DNA of 64,000 bases from Rhea pennata (lineage: Eukaryota > Chordata > Aves > Rheiformes > Rheidae), in NCBI RefSeq assembly GCF_028389875.1, contig NC_084664.1, positions 38,450,323 to 38,514,322 of the forward strand, written 5' to 3'. The translations under genes and the position numbers were made by a program. This document shows positions 37,901 through 49,936 of this stretch, piece after piece (position 1 is the first letter of the stretch; every line of letters begins with the position of its first letter). Below the pieces are notes generated by a model, which did not search any database, was not told the origin of the DNA, and saw nothing but the letters and a program-made list of their open reading frames with translations.

Positions 37901-38900
37901 CTCTTGAGCTAGTTTGGGGTTGGAATTAGCATTCAGGTGGGTCAGTATCATGTGGGCACTAGAAACAGCCACTGGGCTGGACTGAGAGCTCCTTTGGACT
38001 GGAGATACTTAGCTGCATTTAGTTTTGAGTCTGGCAGGAGCTACACTGTGGACTAGAGTTAGGATAAAGGCTCCAGCCCTGGCTGTCAGAAATTGGTGAT
38101 CTTGTATCACAACTGGTCCCATATTATAGTACCCATCAAGCAGCTTGTGTCTGGCAGTAAGCTGGGGCCATAAAGTGTGCTGAGGTGCAAGTCCAGCCCT
38201 ATTTACTGAACAACTGTTGGGTGCTGGGTTGCTGTGAGACATAGGTTTGGGCTGACATAGATGAGTGAGTCTGTGTCACTTTGATAGCTAGAACAGACAT
38301 CAAAGTGTTTGTAGTTGCTGCCAACGAGGGGCAGAGCTGTGTTTAACTCTGTGTCTTCTGAGAGTTACTGGACTAGACTGATGAACTGCTTTTGGGGTGG
38401 AGTGAGAACAAGGGTTAGAGTTCAGGTTAGGTTACCATACCAGGTTAGGTTATAACATTGGCATTACTGTTGGGTTTGAAAGAAGCTTTTGGGGCTAGAT
38501 TTGGTACTGTTGCCAGTTGGCTTCCTGTAGCTACCCTTTTCATTTCTACTGGGCCTGCTTAATTTAATTAATAAAATATTTCAAGGGTTAGAATTCAAGC
38601 TAGCATGTGCTCATGACTCCACAGTACTGCGGGATCTGAAAGGGGAGCAAATAAGCCATGTGTAGCTTTTGGTGTGGCCAGGGTGGCTGGTGATATATAT
38701 GGGACTGACAGAAGGAAAGTCATTGTGTGCAGCAGGATTAAAGACTGGGCTGCTGTGAATTGGCAAGTCAGTGATGCTACCTAGATCTAGGAGCCATAGT
38801 CAAGCTATGTTTTGGATTGTTGCCAACAGGAGCCACCTACGCCAGAGTCTGACAGTGATTTCTACCCTGGGCATAGTTTTAAATTTAGGATTAATATTAA
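37900..38900. repeat. Possible decayed repeat region with recurring words
   Basis: Similar phrases recur on the plus strand. ACTGGGCTGGACTGAGAGC (about 37971) resembles ACTGGACTAGACTGATGAAC (about 38368). TCTGGCAGGAGCT (38028) resembles TCTGGCAGTAAGCT (38148). TTGCTGCCAAC (about 38312), TGTTGCCAGTTGG (about 38509) and TTGTTGCCAAC (about 38818) are alike. GGTTAG-type words cluster at about 38410-38455. This suggests an old tandem or composite repeat, but no unit length is clear and no known family was recognised. Confidence 0.3.
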
Positions 38901-40016
38901 TGTTAGCTGGCATGGGCAGGAAAGGTTGTAACTTCTTTGTCTAGTCATGTCAGTGACCTAGGATTTGTGTTCTTGACAAAAGGATGTGTCTCCTGCCGGG
39001 CCCAGAAGTACTTACAGTTACATAAGTGGCCCTGGTCCACAGCAGCTCTGTTTAGACTTAGCAGCAAATCAAGTTCCTCAGGTAACCACGATCCTTTCAT
39101 GAACCCATAAACTCCCATATTCAGAGGATAGTGGATTAGTGCCACCGTTAATCATTTCTCTTAGCAGAGCTTGCCAGCTTCTCCAGGACCTGCAGCAACT
39201 CAGGTTTGCCAGCCTATATCCCCTGCCTTTGCCTACCCAGGACTACATTAAGGGAATCTCTAAACAACTGTCTGCCTAAGCCAAACTCAGTTGCATCTCC
39301 CAGACTCTGCAGTGATTAAAGCTCACCTCTCTTTATCAACCCAAATTCTAGTGTTATAGCCCCCCTGAAACTTATTTTTAGACCAGATGAGTGACTTAGT
39401 GTTATGTATCCAACTTGATTTTAAAAGTAGGACGTTAGTTTTTGAAAATTTTATCAGTATTGTTAAGATACATTTATTTAAAATTACATTTTGCAAATAG
39501 ACATTTGCAAAATAATTGTTGCTCTACTATTTGCTTTGCTTTGCTAAAACATTTTTGAATGCATTGCTTATGGCAAGAAAATTAACTTAACACATATTAG
39601 GTTGCATACAGCTTCAGTATGGCTACGCATACCAAGTATCAAGTGGCATCTGAACTGTTCTTCCAACTATATACAAGTATGAGCAAGAGAGTCTTTCTGC
39701 ATGCTAATCTTTATTGCTGAAAGAAAAGTGAAACCCGCTAAGGTAAAATAACAGAAAATCTAATTTAGATTACAGAATGCCAGCTTGGCTTTAGCTTCTC
39801 TGATAAATTGCTGTCTAAGAGCATATGTATTAAACTCCCTATTGGTTATGTTTCTTTGTGTTTTGGCCAAATTAGACTTCTAATCCAGAGTATCAGTTTC
39901 AATTCATAAAGTTCACTTAAAAAAAAGAAGAAATATCATCTAACTCATTTTTACCAGTTCAATTAAATACTTAGAAGAAAATTACACTATGTGGCTTTCT
40001 GAAGTATGAGATTCTT
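38901..40016. other. Intergenic DNA, no gene recognised
   Basis: Only short frames are present (66 codons or fewer). Nothing else was identified. Confidence 0.5.
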
Positions 40017-40096
40017 CAGGTGACTCTGCTTGAGCAGGGGGCTTGGACTAGATGGTCTCCAGAGGTCCCTTCCAACCTCGACCATTCTGTGATTCT
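40017..40096 (+). mobile_element. Short CR1 LINE 3' end
   Basis: This plus-strand CR1 3' terminus reads CAGGTGACTCTGCTTGAGCAGG, then GGACTAGATGGTCTCCAGAGG, and ends in ATTCTGTGATTCT. Only the last 80 bases or so of the element are present, an extreme 5' truncation of the kind common for CR1. Confidence 0.9.
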
Positions 40097-40450
40097 CTTT
40101 TCTGGAGAGATTTTGAAATCTGTATTTATTTCCATGGGAGGATTAGTAGATCTATTAAAAAATCTCCAAGATCCATGATTTCTAATATTCATATCAGATG
40201 AGGAGAAAATGCAGGAAGAGAAGCATTACTGTATCACTCTGCCCCTTCACCTTGACACCACCTAGGAAAACTCAGACTTCAAAGGGCGAGAGAAAGTTCA
40301 GCCTTCATGCTAAATCAGTTTTGGGCCTTGCTCCCAGGATTTGCCAGCTATGCCAATTTTTTTTTCCAGGACATACACTGCAAGATAATATTAGCTGAAT
40401 GAAAACCACAGCCACCACACTCACTTTACTTTGGCTGGGGGATCAGTTTA
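40097..40450. other. Intergenic DNA before the orphan CpG island
   Basis: No gene was recognised. A 66-codon plus frame at 40198-40398 has no known resemblance. Confidence 0.5.
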
Positions 40451-41000
40451 AACCCCCAAAGCGGCCAACGCTGTGTCCTTCCAGACCGCCCCTTCTCCCC
40501 TAATCCTGTCACTGCCATGACCAGAAGCTGCTCTGTGGATTTCCAGATTCCTGTCTTAATTGCCGAACGGCAGGAGCTGCAGGCACAGGACGATAGCCGG
40601 CTCCCTGAAACGCGCCAGCAGCTGCAGCCCCCCCTTCTTCACGCTCTGCTTCAAAGACACGCTCGCGGCTGCGGGAGGCTCCGCTCGCCAAGCTCGCGTG
40701 CTTCGGCTCCAGCTGGCCCTCTTACGAGGAGCAGGAGTAGCGGTGGGCTGCAGCGTCTCTGCTTGCATTTACTGCGACCCAAAATCTCTGGTTTTGGTTT
40801 TATTACCGCCCGCGGGAGAGACCGAGGGCTCTGCGAGGCATCCCGCGCGTGCCGCAGGCAGAGCGGCCCGCGGGGAGAAGCTGCTGCCCTCGCCGCGGGC
40901 GTCCGGCTCAGCGCCTGCGAGGTCGCGCGCTGCTCGTAGCATCCTTCAGCCGCAGCCGCACACTGACCTGCTGCCAGGATGAATTCCGCAGGCCGGTAAC
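40450..41000. promoter_or_regulatory. CpG-rich island with no recognised gene
   Basis: GC and CpG density rise well above the surrounding AT-rich DNA, with many CG dinucleotides between about 40605 and 40960 (for example GCGCCAGCAGC, TCGCGGCTGCGG and CCGCGGGAGAGACCG). Overlapping frames of up to 140 codons on both strands (plus 40517-40939 and 40560-40982) are typical of GC-rich DNA and match no known protein. The island could be the promoter of an unannotated or noncoding transcript, or a distal regulatory element. Bounds were judged by eye. Confidence 0.5.
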
Positions 41001-44000
41001 ACGCTGTGCAAAGCGGAGTTTCTTTGGGGGTTGTATTTACTTACCTTCCTTTTACTTCAAGCCACCTTTTGTTCTTTTATAAATGACACGATTTAAAGGG
41101 AAACGGAACCTTTTTTTACCATAACCTGCCTGTTGCAGTAGCTCTGATAGGTGCCTCCAGCTATTCTTTTAGTGTCCATGCCTGTATTTTTTCCCTCCCC
41201 CCAATACTTTTGACAAGTATCATCTCTTTCTGGCTGAACATTTTCGTATTTCCGATGAATGCTGTTCTAGCGAAGAGTGGTCAAGTCTCCACAACGTACC
41301 TCCTACAGAGAAGGCAGGATTGGTACGGACATAAATACAATTGTGTTATTTACTCTGCCCGGGCTTTAAGTCCCTGTGGCACTTTTGCAGCACTGCCCAA
41401 GGAAGAGGTGGCGGATGTGTTTCTCCACACTGTATTTTTACAAAAAGTAGAGCAACAGTGTCCCACGTCTTAAAGATGAGCAACCAAATCAAAGCCCCAC
41501 AGGCTTCAGTGATGACTTCTAAACATAAGTTTTAAGTGGGCAATACTATTGTTTACAATACGTGCGGAAACAATTTGTTAGAAGTAGCCAATTTCCCCAA
41601 AGGATTAATAGATTTTAAATGGAGCAGTATGTTTGTCCTGGGTCTCACTAAAAACAAGCTCTCACCGACATTCTTCTTTTTCTCCAAAAAAATCATCACT
41701 AACAGCAAGCCAGAGGTTTAGAGTGAAGATTGCAGATTTTTTTTAAACAAAAATAAATTAAATTTGCACTTGTACTTAGCAGCATCTGCAGAGATAAAAT
41801 TAATATTTTACTTGTGATCCAGAAATAAAAAAGATTTTACATTGATACTTGTTAAAAATCTGCTTTTTTTCTCCTCTTTCTTTTCTCCTTCCTTTGTTAG
41901 TTAATTTTATACAAGCGGTTCTTTGTGGTTTGTCTAGGATATCAGTAAACATGTGCAATTAAACCCATGAGAGGAATACTGCAAAACAGATGTGGACAGG
42001 CCTGAGCGTGGTTGGTCATGTAACCTGCTGGAAGCTCCGAGCGGGGAAGGCCAAGCGTGTTCCTGTTTGCTGCTCTCTGGCAGGGGAATGCAGTTGGCCA
42101 GCAGCAGGTTTTCCGAACAGCCCTGTGGCTTTGTGGTCACACGCTGCGGTTTCATTTGGGAGAGCAGCGGGATTCCTGATGTGGAACTGCTGTTCCTGGC
42201 TGGGACGTGCCGGCGAAGCGGCGTGCCCCGCTCCAAGGCTCGCGGCGTAACCTGCCTGCCGCAGGAAAGACCGGTAAGAGACACCTTCCCTCACCACATG
42301 GTATCAGCTGGAGAAGGAGAAAATCGGCGTCAAGTGAAAATGCAAAGACCAAGAGCTACGGGGTGGGCAGAGATCAGTGACCCTCAGACTGATCGTGGAA
42401 CAACTTTGATGGGTGGAGCGGGGGTCCTAGCTTACGTTCTCACCTGTGGCTCCCAGTGACTATAGAAAACCAAACTGGAGCACTGAATTAATAAGCATTG
42501 ACGTCACATAATCGAGACATCAAGGTTTTAGCAACCAGTTTTTATGCCCTACATATTTAATTCCAGCAGTCAAGTAAATAGTGCTCTTCACCTGGTTCAA
42601 GATCTTAGACATTAATGGAATACTGAAACTATGAAAACTTTGAATCTTTAGACAAAGCTTTATGAAACATTCCAGAGATAAGTTCAAGTTTTCTTCAATT
42701 TTAACTTTAAATATAAATACAGCAATTAGTTTCTTTTAATTCTCTTAAGAATGAACCCGAACTTTCTATAGTGTTTTCACAGTAATAAATACAGTGAGAA
42801 TTTAATGTGAACTCACTCACATACCTAACAGGAAAAGCCGAAACAGCGTACTGGGCGGTCAAACATCACCCTAAAATCTAAGCCAATTGTGCAGTTTAAA
42901 GTAACAAAGCCAAACTTTTTATGGACCAAGCAAGTGCGTCTCCTTCGTGGGCTCCCTGCGTCAGCTCCGGAAGGGGATCGTTTGTTGTCCGCGCTCCTTC
43001 ATTTTTGCAGGAGCGAACACCGTGGGGGAGAGCCCTGCTCCGGCTGCGGAAGCGTGTGCAGGACGGATTCCCTCTTCACTCTGTACCATGCCCCAGAGAA
43101 GGCACCACGGGTTCGTACTCAGTGTTAGCAAAGGCGGTACCTATCCTGTGTCAGCTGTGAACACTAGATGATATAAAGAGCCTTTTATTTGCTGTGACTT
43201 GTTACTATGAAAATCATTCTATAAAAGCCCCGCTTTTTCTCTCCCGGCATAAACTAAAATTTCTTCTCAGCTATTTTCAGCACAACAGTGGCTTATGCCT
43301 GTCCAGTTTGACCCTTACCAGTTGAAATGAATGTAGCAGCTCTTCATTCGGCAAATACTGACGGCAGTGCCTGCTGTATTTTGAACACATGCTATAAGCT
43401 GCTCGTTGTGGCTGCACTTGTGTTTTATGTAGTGGTTGTCAGCTGCACCACTTGCATTCCTGTTCCAAGACAGAGGATTCCCTGGTGATTCAACAAGCAA
43501 CCGTGGGAATCTGGAGCCTCAAGATAAAACTGAGGCCACCGTAAACTTATCTGAAATTAAAGTTGTCAGCTTCAAATAAATGCAATAAAAATCTTGGCGG
43601 GGGATGTAAGGGGGGGGGGAGTTGCTGGTTTGTTCTGTGAAGAAGGCCCCATCAACAGGCGAGAATGGGGTCAATCCTGTTTTGTCGTGGGCGTTTCATT
43701 CAGAGCTGCATCACTTTATCATAAAATGTTGCATTACGGTTAGATCTATGAAGCACCTAGTGGAGACTGCAGTCTTCTTGTGTTAGATATCTAAGGCTCC
43801 AAAGGTATTTGGAGTCCAAGGTAGGTTGCTGGGCTCACCTTGCAGTCCACCTAAGAGACTTACAGTTTTTCACTTCCATACAGTATGACAGAGTGGTAGG
43901 AGCATAATTATCTTTTCAGCATATTTTCAGCATGTATCTTTGCATGTTTATCTCAACCAAAAACTGCAAAGCAAGGACTGTGTGCTATTTTTCAGGTTGA

Positions 44001-47000
44001 TGTAATCAACCTGACTAAGTCGCAGCTATGTAGGTAGTTGAAGTGAAGTATTCACGTTCACTTCACAGAGTGAAAGGGCAAGCAAGGAACAAGCCCCCAA
44101 AGAACTGTATTTTTAATATACTCATTCTATAAAGGTAAAAGTTAAAGCCAACCAAGTCAAGTTGAAGCAACCAAGTTGCACTTCAACATGTTAATGCTGC
44201 AGGCACTTGGATACGCAGGCTGTCCCCGAGAGCCTCAGTTGTTGCTGTGGAGGTGCTGGCAGCACAGCAGGTAACCAAAGGCAAGACACAGCCACCCACG
44301 TCTGGGGCTGCCGGCATATAATTATAACTGGATAAACAGTTCAGGTGGAAAGCTACAAATGATTTTTAGGTTTTTTCAGGCACTGGACAAGAAGTGTTTG
44401 TTTAACACATTCAGATTACAAAGGCTGTGAAAATAAGCGGGGTCACAATAAAAAATAAAACACAAATTTTGACAGATTCAACAACCACCAAAGATTGTTT
44501 AATTTAAATTAAAAAGGTGATATGGCGGACCAAGTTAAGCCACTGTTCTGTGATTTCCTAATTCGAGGAATTGGTTTCTATTTCAAATCACTGCTATCTT
44601 GAGAATGCAAAAGAGGGGCCGAGTCCTATTGTATTTGACTACTCAGACAAAATCCTAGTGCAGTTAAACTTCTCTGAACTCAGCCTGTGGTACACGTGAT
44701 TGAGTCTTTTAGCAGCGGAATCGCAAAATGAACATATGCTGAGGATTATATGTGAGGAAGAAAAAGAGAATCTAATGAGGACAAAATAGGTACACATCCA
44801 TCTCTGGAGTTGGTACAGACTTGTGTTAAGAATTAGTATTAAATACTCAGAGGGCCTATACTGCATATGTGTTACACCAAATTTTTCCCTAGGTTTTATT
44901 TTCAGAGAGGTGTGCCTAAACACAAAATGTAAATCCTATTCAGTGCTTGGAGCGTATGTGTCTGCATTTCTAATTTAACAGTGACCAAAATAAAATCAAG
45001 ATTTGCTTCCTGAGAAATAGCTGCTCCAGCAAAAATTATCCCAAATCTATTTATCAGCTTGCAGACTGATTAACATGATGCAGTGTAATGCAGCTGCAGT
45101 AATCCAGAGGAGCCCAAATTCGGTAAAATGTTTTAAGCACAATGTCCTTGATAGATTTTGAGACTTAGCCTTGTATAGAAGTATTTTGTTCCAGTTCAAC
45201 ATTAAGTGGTATTTTCTATTAATAGCAGAATTTTTGGTCTTAATTTTTAATTACGATCGTTAAATAACTTTTCCTCCCAGGACAAAGGGGAAATAGTATT
45301 GTTTGTCAGTCATCTGTATCTGTTCACTTTAAAAGATCTTGCTTAAAAAATAAAAAATATATACTTTTTTTAAAAACTCAATTGCTTTGGTTAAAATTTC
45401 ACACTACTTCCTCTGAGGTCATTATGTACATTAACACTGTGGCTTTAAAAATTATGGTGCAAATATTAGGGTTTGATGATGTCACACTTGCTGTGTTGAA
45501 ATGTAGCTAGTAGAGGAACTGCCTCTATCGGCAAAGGAGTTTGGGGCTGTTTCGGCTTTTTTTGGTTTTGTTTTGCTGTCAGAGCAATATATGTAAATCT
45601 GTTCTAGTTTGGTATAATAAGCCAGCACTTGGAAGGCTAACCAAATCCCATTTTCAATGTACAAATGTGGCAGCCTACTGCTGAAGACATTTTAAGATTT
45701 AAGACATTTTAAGACATTTTCTTCCTACTCTTTAATACTTCGAGTGTAGAAACTAAGCATCCATCATACTACAGCTTGTTGTACAAAATTAAGAGCCAAA
45801 GAGTTTGGCAGAAAATGTCTTAATTTTTGGTTGATGCAAGCATATGCTTCTGTTTCATGTAACTAATGCTAAAACTTAAGTCCATAGTACAGTCCATTAC
45901 AGTCCATTTTTCCATTACCACATGCTTACCATTTGTAAAGTCTCTACAGATCCAAGTTTCGTGGAGAATGCTTTTTTGTTACTGCTCAACAATTGTATTT
46001 GATTTTTGAGCAGTAAGAAGACAGGACCTCTGCCAAAGTTTTTAAATCACCTATATAAAAATGCAAACGCTTGGATATGGAATTAAACACTTTTTACTTA
46101 TCACAAACACATGTAAGTCTCTTTTTCTTTTTCCTTTATGTATGTTACGAAATGTTAGAATATCTTTTCAACATATGCAGAGAGGTAGTGTGGTCTCTTG
46201 GATAAGTCACCGGGTTTAGGTTTCTAAGAGCCAGATATTCTGTCCTTGACTTTGTGACTGGCCTGCTGGGCACCAGGGAGGCCCACTCGCTTCCTTCTGG
46301 CCAAGATTTTCACCAGCTAATGGAATGACAATAGAAGGAGCTAGATGGTAGTATAATTATTTATGATTATCTGCCTTATTGTATAGGAAAAATTAATTGT
46401 AAGCTGTAATTTGCTAGTAGCTTTTGATATCAATAAACCAATTTTGATTACCTTTTTGTGTGTCTGTGGCCGGCATATTCTGGTTTAAATTGGGTATGCC
46501 TTCCTGGTTACTAATTACTTCAAAAGCACGAGCTGCCTCAAAGCCAGACTGAAGTGGTGAAGGCTGCTAAGATCTTTTCAAAGACCTTGTCTTCAAACAG
46601 GAGTTTATGGTGCCCAGTATTTTTGTCCCATATACTGTATACCTCCAGAAATGTAATAGAGAAAACAAAAATCCTCGCCCCTTCTGGAGGGGTGGTGCTT
46701 TCCCCTGGAGCCAGAGTGGGGGCATCACCCGCCGAGGGACAGCACAAGGCAGCCAGCCGTCGGTGCACTCTGTGAAATGAGCAGCTTAACAGATCTTTCC
46801 CGTTGGACAGGGTCTGTCGTCAAACATAGCATTCACAGGAGATTTCTGTGACTTCCTAAAAGCAAAGAACTGGACTGCCTTCAGCTGAGAGGTGCGCTTT
46901 TTCTAGGTGGTAAAGGGAGTGGGAGGAAGAAGGTGTGAGTGGAGGGGACGGGGCTGGGGCACAGGGGAGAGGACAGACACCTGGGAAGGCTGCAAGGGCA

Positions 47001-49226
47001 GGACAGCACAAAAAAGTTGTGAACCTATTCTCAGACGAGATTAGTTCAATTTGCAGAATGAAAAATGTAGTTAGACGTTAAAATCAACCCAAATGATTTA
47101 CAAATCCACAGGATGTCTGTGCTGTCTGGGGGCACCATTTTTATGCCTCTCTGAATGGGATCCTTAAGGTTGTAGACAAAATTATTCTTGGCTTTAGCCA
47201 AGTGTTAGTGTTCTGGTACTTTTCTTTTTAACCATTTTGTGTCTAGGTGGGATGGTATTAAATTAAGTTTCCTTTTTTAATACATTTTCATTTTACCAAA
47301 AGTATATTTTCATTTAAGCAAGAGAAGTGACTACAGACAATTTAAAGAGCATTTTAACAGGAAGGAGTTCTGGAAGAATGTTCAAAAGGAAAATAATAGC
47401 TGCCTTCAGGTGCTATTAAAACAAATGTGTTCCTTTTGACTCTAACAGTCTTGAACTCATCCCTATCACACTCCTGAATAGATTTTAGTGTATGTAGAAA
47501 AAATCGCTAAGGAGATCTCCATCTGTTGCCATCCCCCTCTGAAAGTTTGTCTTTGCTTGTAAAATATCCTTTACATTTAAAGACATTTATCTAAGCATTT
47601 TGCCAACTTGTTAGTATGACCATAAGAGGCCTCTGACTCTCAGTTTTCATAGTTATATTCCAAAATTAGAATGTTCTCATGAACTGGCAAGTTTCCAATT
47701 TTGGAAACGAAGTATGGCAAAATCCAGCACTGTGAGCTATTAGCACTTGTCCCCACATCCATGCTATTTGTGTTCTCCAGTTACCCACAGAAACTACCTG
47801 CACTATGGTAAGGAGATTATTTTAGTTAGAACTGCAATTTGGTTAACATAAAATTTAACAAGGGCCACAAAGAGGTTGCATTTAAAGAGAAAAATATCGT
47901 AGGAACCTTAAGAATATGCTTCAAACACGGTAAGCAACCTGGTTATGTGGATACTTGTATTCGCATTATTAATACCATGATAATGTGACTTGTATGTTGG
48001 AGATGCAGTAAAGAATTCGAACAAACTGAGTTGGATTTCCTTAGTACATGGGGTTTTGTTTTTCAGCCGGAGACCAGGCTCTTGTCTTAAGTTTTGGCAA
48101 GAGAACAGTCTTAGTGAAGAAATTTCTTGAGCCTCCTGTCTCTGGCTAACTGCAGAGGCGAGAGTCAGCGTGACTCCCGCCGTGACACCGTGAGGTTTCC
48201 TCCTCTGCCCTCTGCCAGGGCTGTGCTGGTTAACAGCTCTCAGTGCTGTTTTTACTGCCTGTGCCCTGCAACTTGACACTACCCTTTCCCAAGGTGGGAA
48301 GATGCTGTTCTTGGCAAACCCCAGCCTGCTCCTGGCAATCCCAGTTTATCATTGCTTCCAAGCACAGGGTTTCTAAAGCCATACTTTTCGTTCCCGGGGG
48401 AAATGCTTTGTTTCCCAAAGCTGGTGAGGTGCTCCATATCCACAGACAACCTCAAAGAAGACCAAAGAAGAGCAATGGATCCCAAAACACAGCTACAAAA
48501 GAGCATAAAAACAAGAAGATGCAAAGATGGATTATATCTAATATCACTCATCTATCTTAGCTCTCTTTTAGTGGTACTTACGGCAGCTTGGATCACAAGG
48601 GATTTCTTGCCTACAGTTGCTGGGGAACCAGGAAGCTGACTTTCCATGTGGGCTCTGCTCCCTGGCTTTCTACCGCCCATAGACCCCTATGTCCCATATG
48701 TGCATTCTGTACTGAAACTGCACTTATTAATAACACATATTTCAAAACCCCTGTGTTTCTAACTTCAGGAACCTTGTACTGCAACCTTAGTGTAGCAGGT
48801 CTCTAGGCTTGATCCTTTATCTTGTAGAAAAGCTATAACATGATCCATCTTCTTTATCAGCTTCCTAGGTGTCTAATTCTGGTTGGGAAACAAGAACTAG
48901 CTCTGTAGCTCTCTAATCTAGTCCAGTGTCCTTCAGTGTTCTCCAACTGTCCCTGCACCACTTGTCAGGCTGATAAAAAGAACAGCTTTAGCAACAGCAA
49001 CAAAAAGTGCTACTTTTTTACAGGTAATAATGATGATGACAAAACCAACTGATAATCCAGATGCCAATTTTCTTCTGTTTTTCTTGACTTCCCTGATTCC
49101 TGTGCGTATGTCCACAGTCATTTGTTTTACAGTCAAAAAGCTAAACACATAAAATTACATGTGTGTGGCATTTGCACTTCACATCAAAAGATACCTGCTC
49201 ATGTCTTGAAAGCTGATGCTTCTTAC
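41001..49226. other. Intergenic DNA, no gene recognised
   Basis: Moderately GC-rich patches lie at about 41980-42460 and 42920-43100, with short overlapping frames on both strands and no recognisable product. A G-run lies near 43610-43619, and short imperfect duplications (AGACATTTTAAG-type) lie near 45690-45720. The final exon expected for a CPVL gene, encoding the catalytic His region, was looked for on the minus strand here and not found. Confidence 0.5.
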
Positions 49227-49433
49227 CTGCTGGAATTGCTCCATTTGGCACACGCACGCAACCTTCTCGTTGGGGTGGGATCTTCCCGCTGAGTCTGTCA
49301 ACACTTTTGTACTCATCAGCTCTTCCATAGGGCACAGTAAGCAGAAAGTGCCCTATCACCAAGGATGCTATTAGGACAGCAAATTGCCCATTGTATGCCA
49401 GAACTGAGGAAAAGCCGAAAGATATTGCGGAAT
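49227..49433 (-). pseudogene. Decayed exon of CPVL (serine carboxypeptidase, S10 family)
   Basis: The minus strand encodes VLAYNGQFAVLIAS, then TVPYGRADEYKSVDR. These align with the penultimate coding region of vertebrate CPVL (human VLIYNGQLDIIVAA, then QEYKKAEK). The exon seems to end at a good splice donor (CAG|GTAAGA, boundary at 49226/49227). Shifting the frame by one base near 49262 turns the tail into EVACVCQMEQFQQ, matching human EVAGYIRQAGDFHQ just before its last intron, so a one-base insertion is likely. The Asp of the S10 catalytic triad (NGQLD) is replaced by Ala (codon GCT), so even unshifted it should be inactive. The upstream boundary (possible acceptor TTTACAG, near 49434) is uncertain. 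Strand and side relative to TRIL agree with human CPVL. It could be a local remnant of CPVL or of a duplicate. The intact exons before and after it were not found in the window. Confidence 0.65.
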
Positions 49434-49496
49434 CTGTAAAGCTCTTACACCCCAGATGCAATACGCCTTATTTAGTGTCAGTTTGCACAAACACAC

Positions 49497-49936
49497 AGAA
49501 TAGTTGGGGTTGGAAGGGACCTCTGGGGATTGTCTAGTCCAAATCTCTGCTCAGAGCAGGGTCAGCTGGGGCAGATTGCTCAGAACCACACCCAGTCAGA
49601 TTTCAGTATTTCCAAGGATGGAGGCTCTACAACCTTGCTGGGCAACCTATTTCAGTGCTTTGACCGCCCTCATGGTAAAAAAAAGTTTTTTCTAATGTTT
49701 AAATGGAATTTCCTTTATTTCAATTTGTGCCCATTGCCTGTTGGGCCCATTGCTGGGCATCACCGGGAAGAGTCTGGCTCCATCTTCTTTATTTCCTCCT
49801 CATCATATACTTAGAAACATTGATTAGATCCTTTCTGAGCCTTCCTTTCTCCAAGTTGACCAGCCCCAGCTCTCTCAGCCTCTTCTCATATGTCAGATGT
49901 TCCAGGTCCTTAATCATTTTTGTGGCATTTTGTGGA
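49497..49936 (-). mobile_element. Older CR1 LINE 3' fragment
   Basis: This minus-strand CR1 fragment has its 3' end at about 49497 (plus strand GAATAGTTGGGGTTGGAAGG) and runs to about 49936, where 'CTTAATCATTTTTGTGGCATTT' corresponds to the CR1 'TGATCATCCTCATAGCCCT' region. It has many substitutions compared with the 33.5/36.5-kb copies and no long intact frame, so it is an older insertion. It lies only about 60 bases from the CPVL-like exon remnant. Confidence 0.9.

Noticed and set aside
40517-40982. Two 140-codon plus-strand frames in the orphan CpG island
   Set aside because: They overlap in different frames, with no homology recognised and no clear splice context. Kept only as a CpG island.
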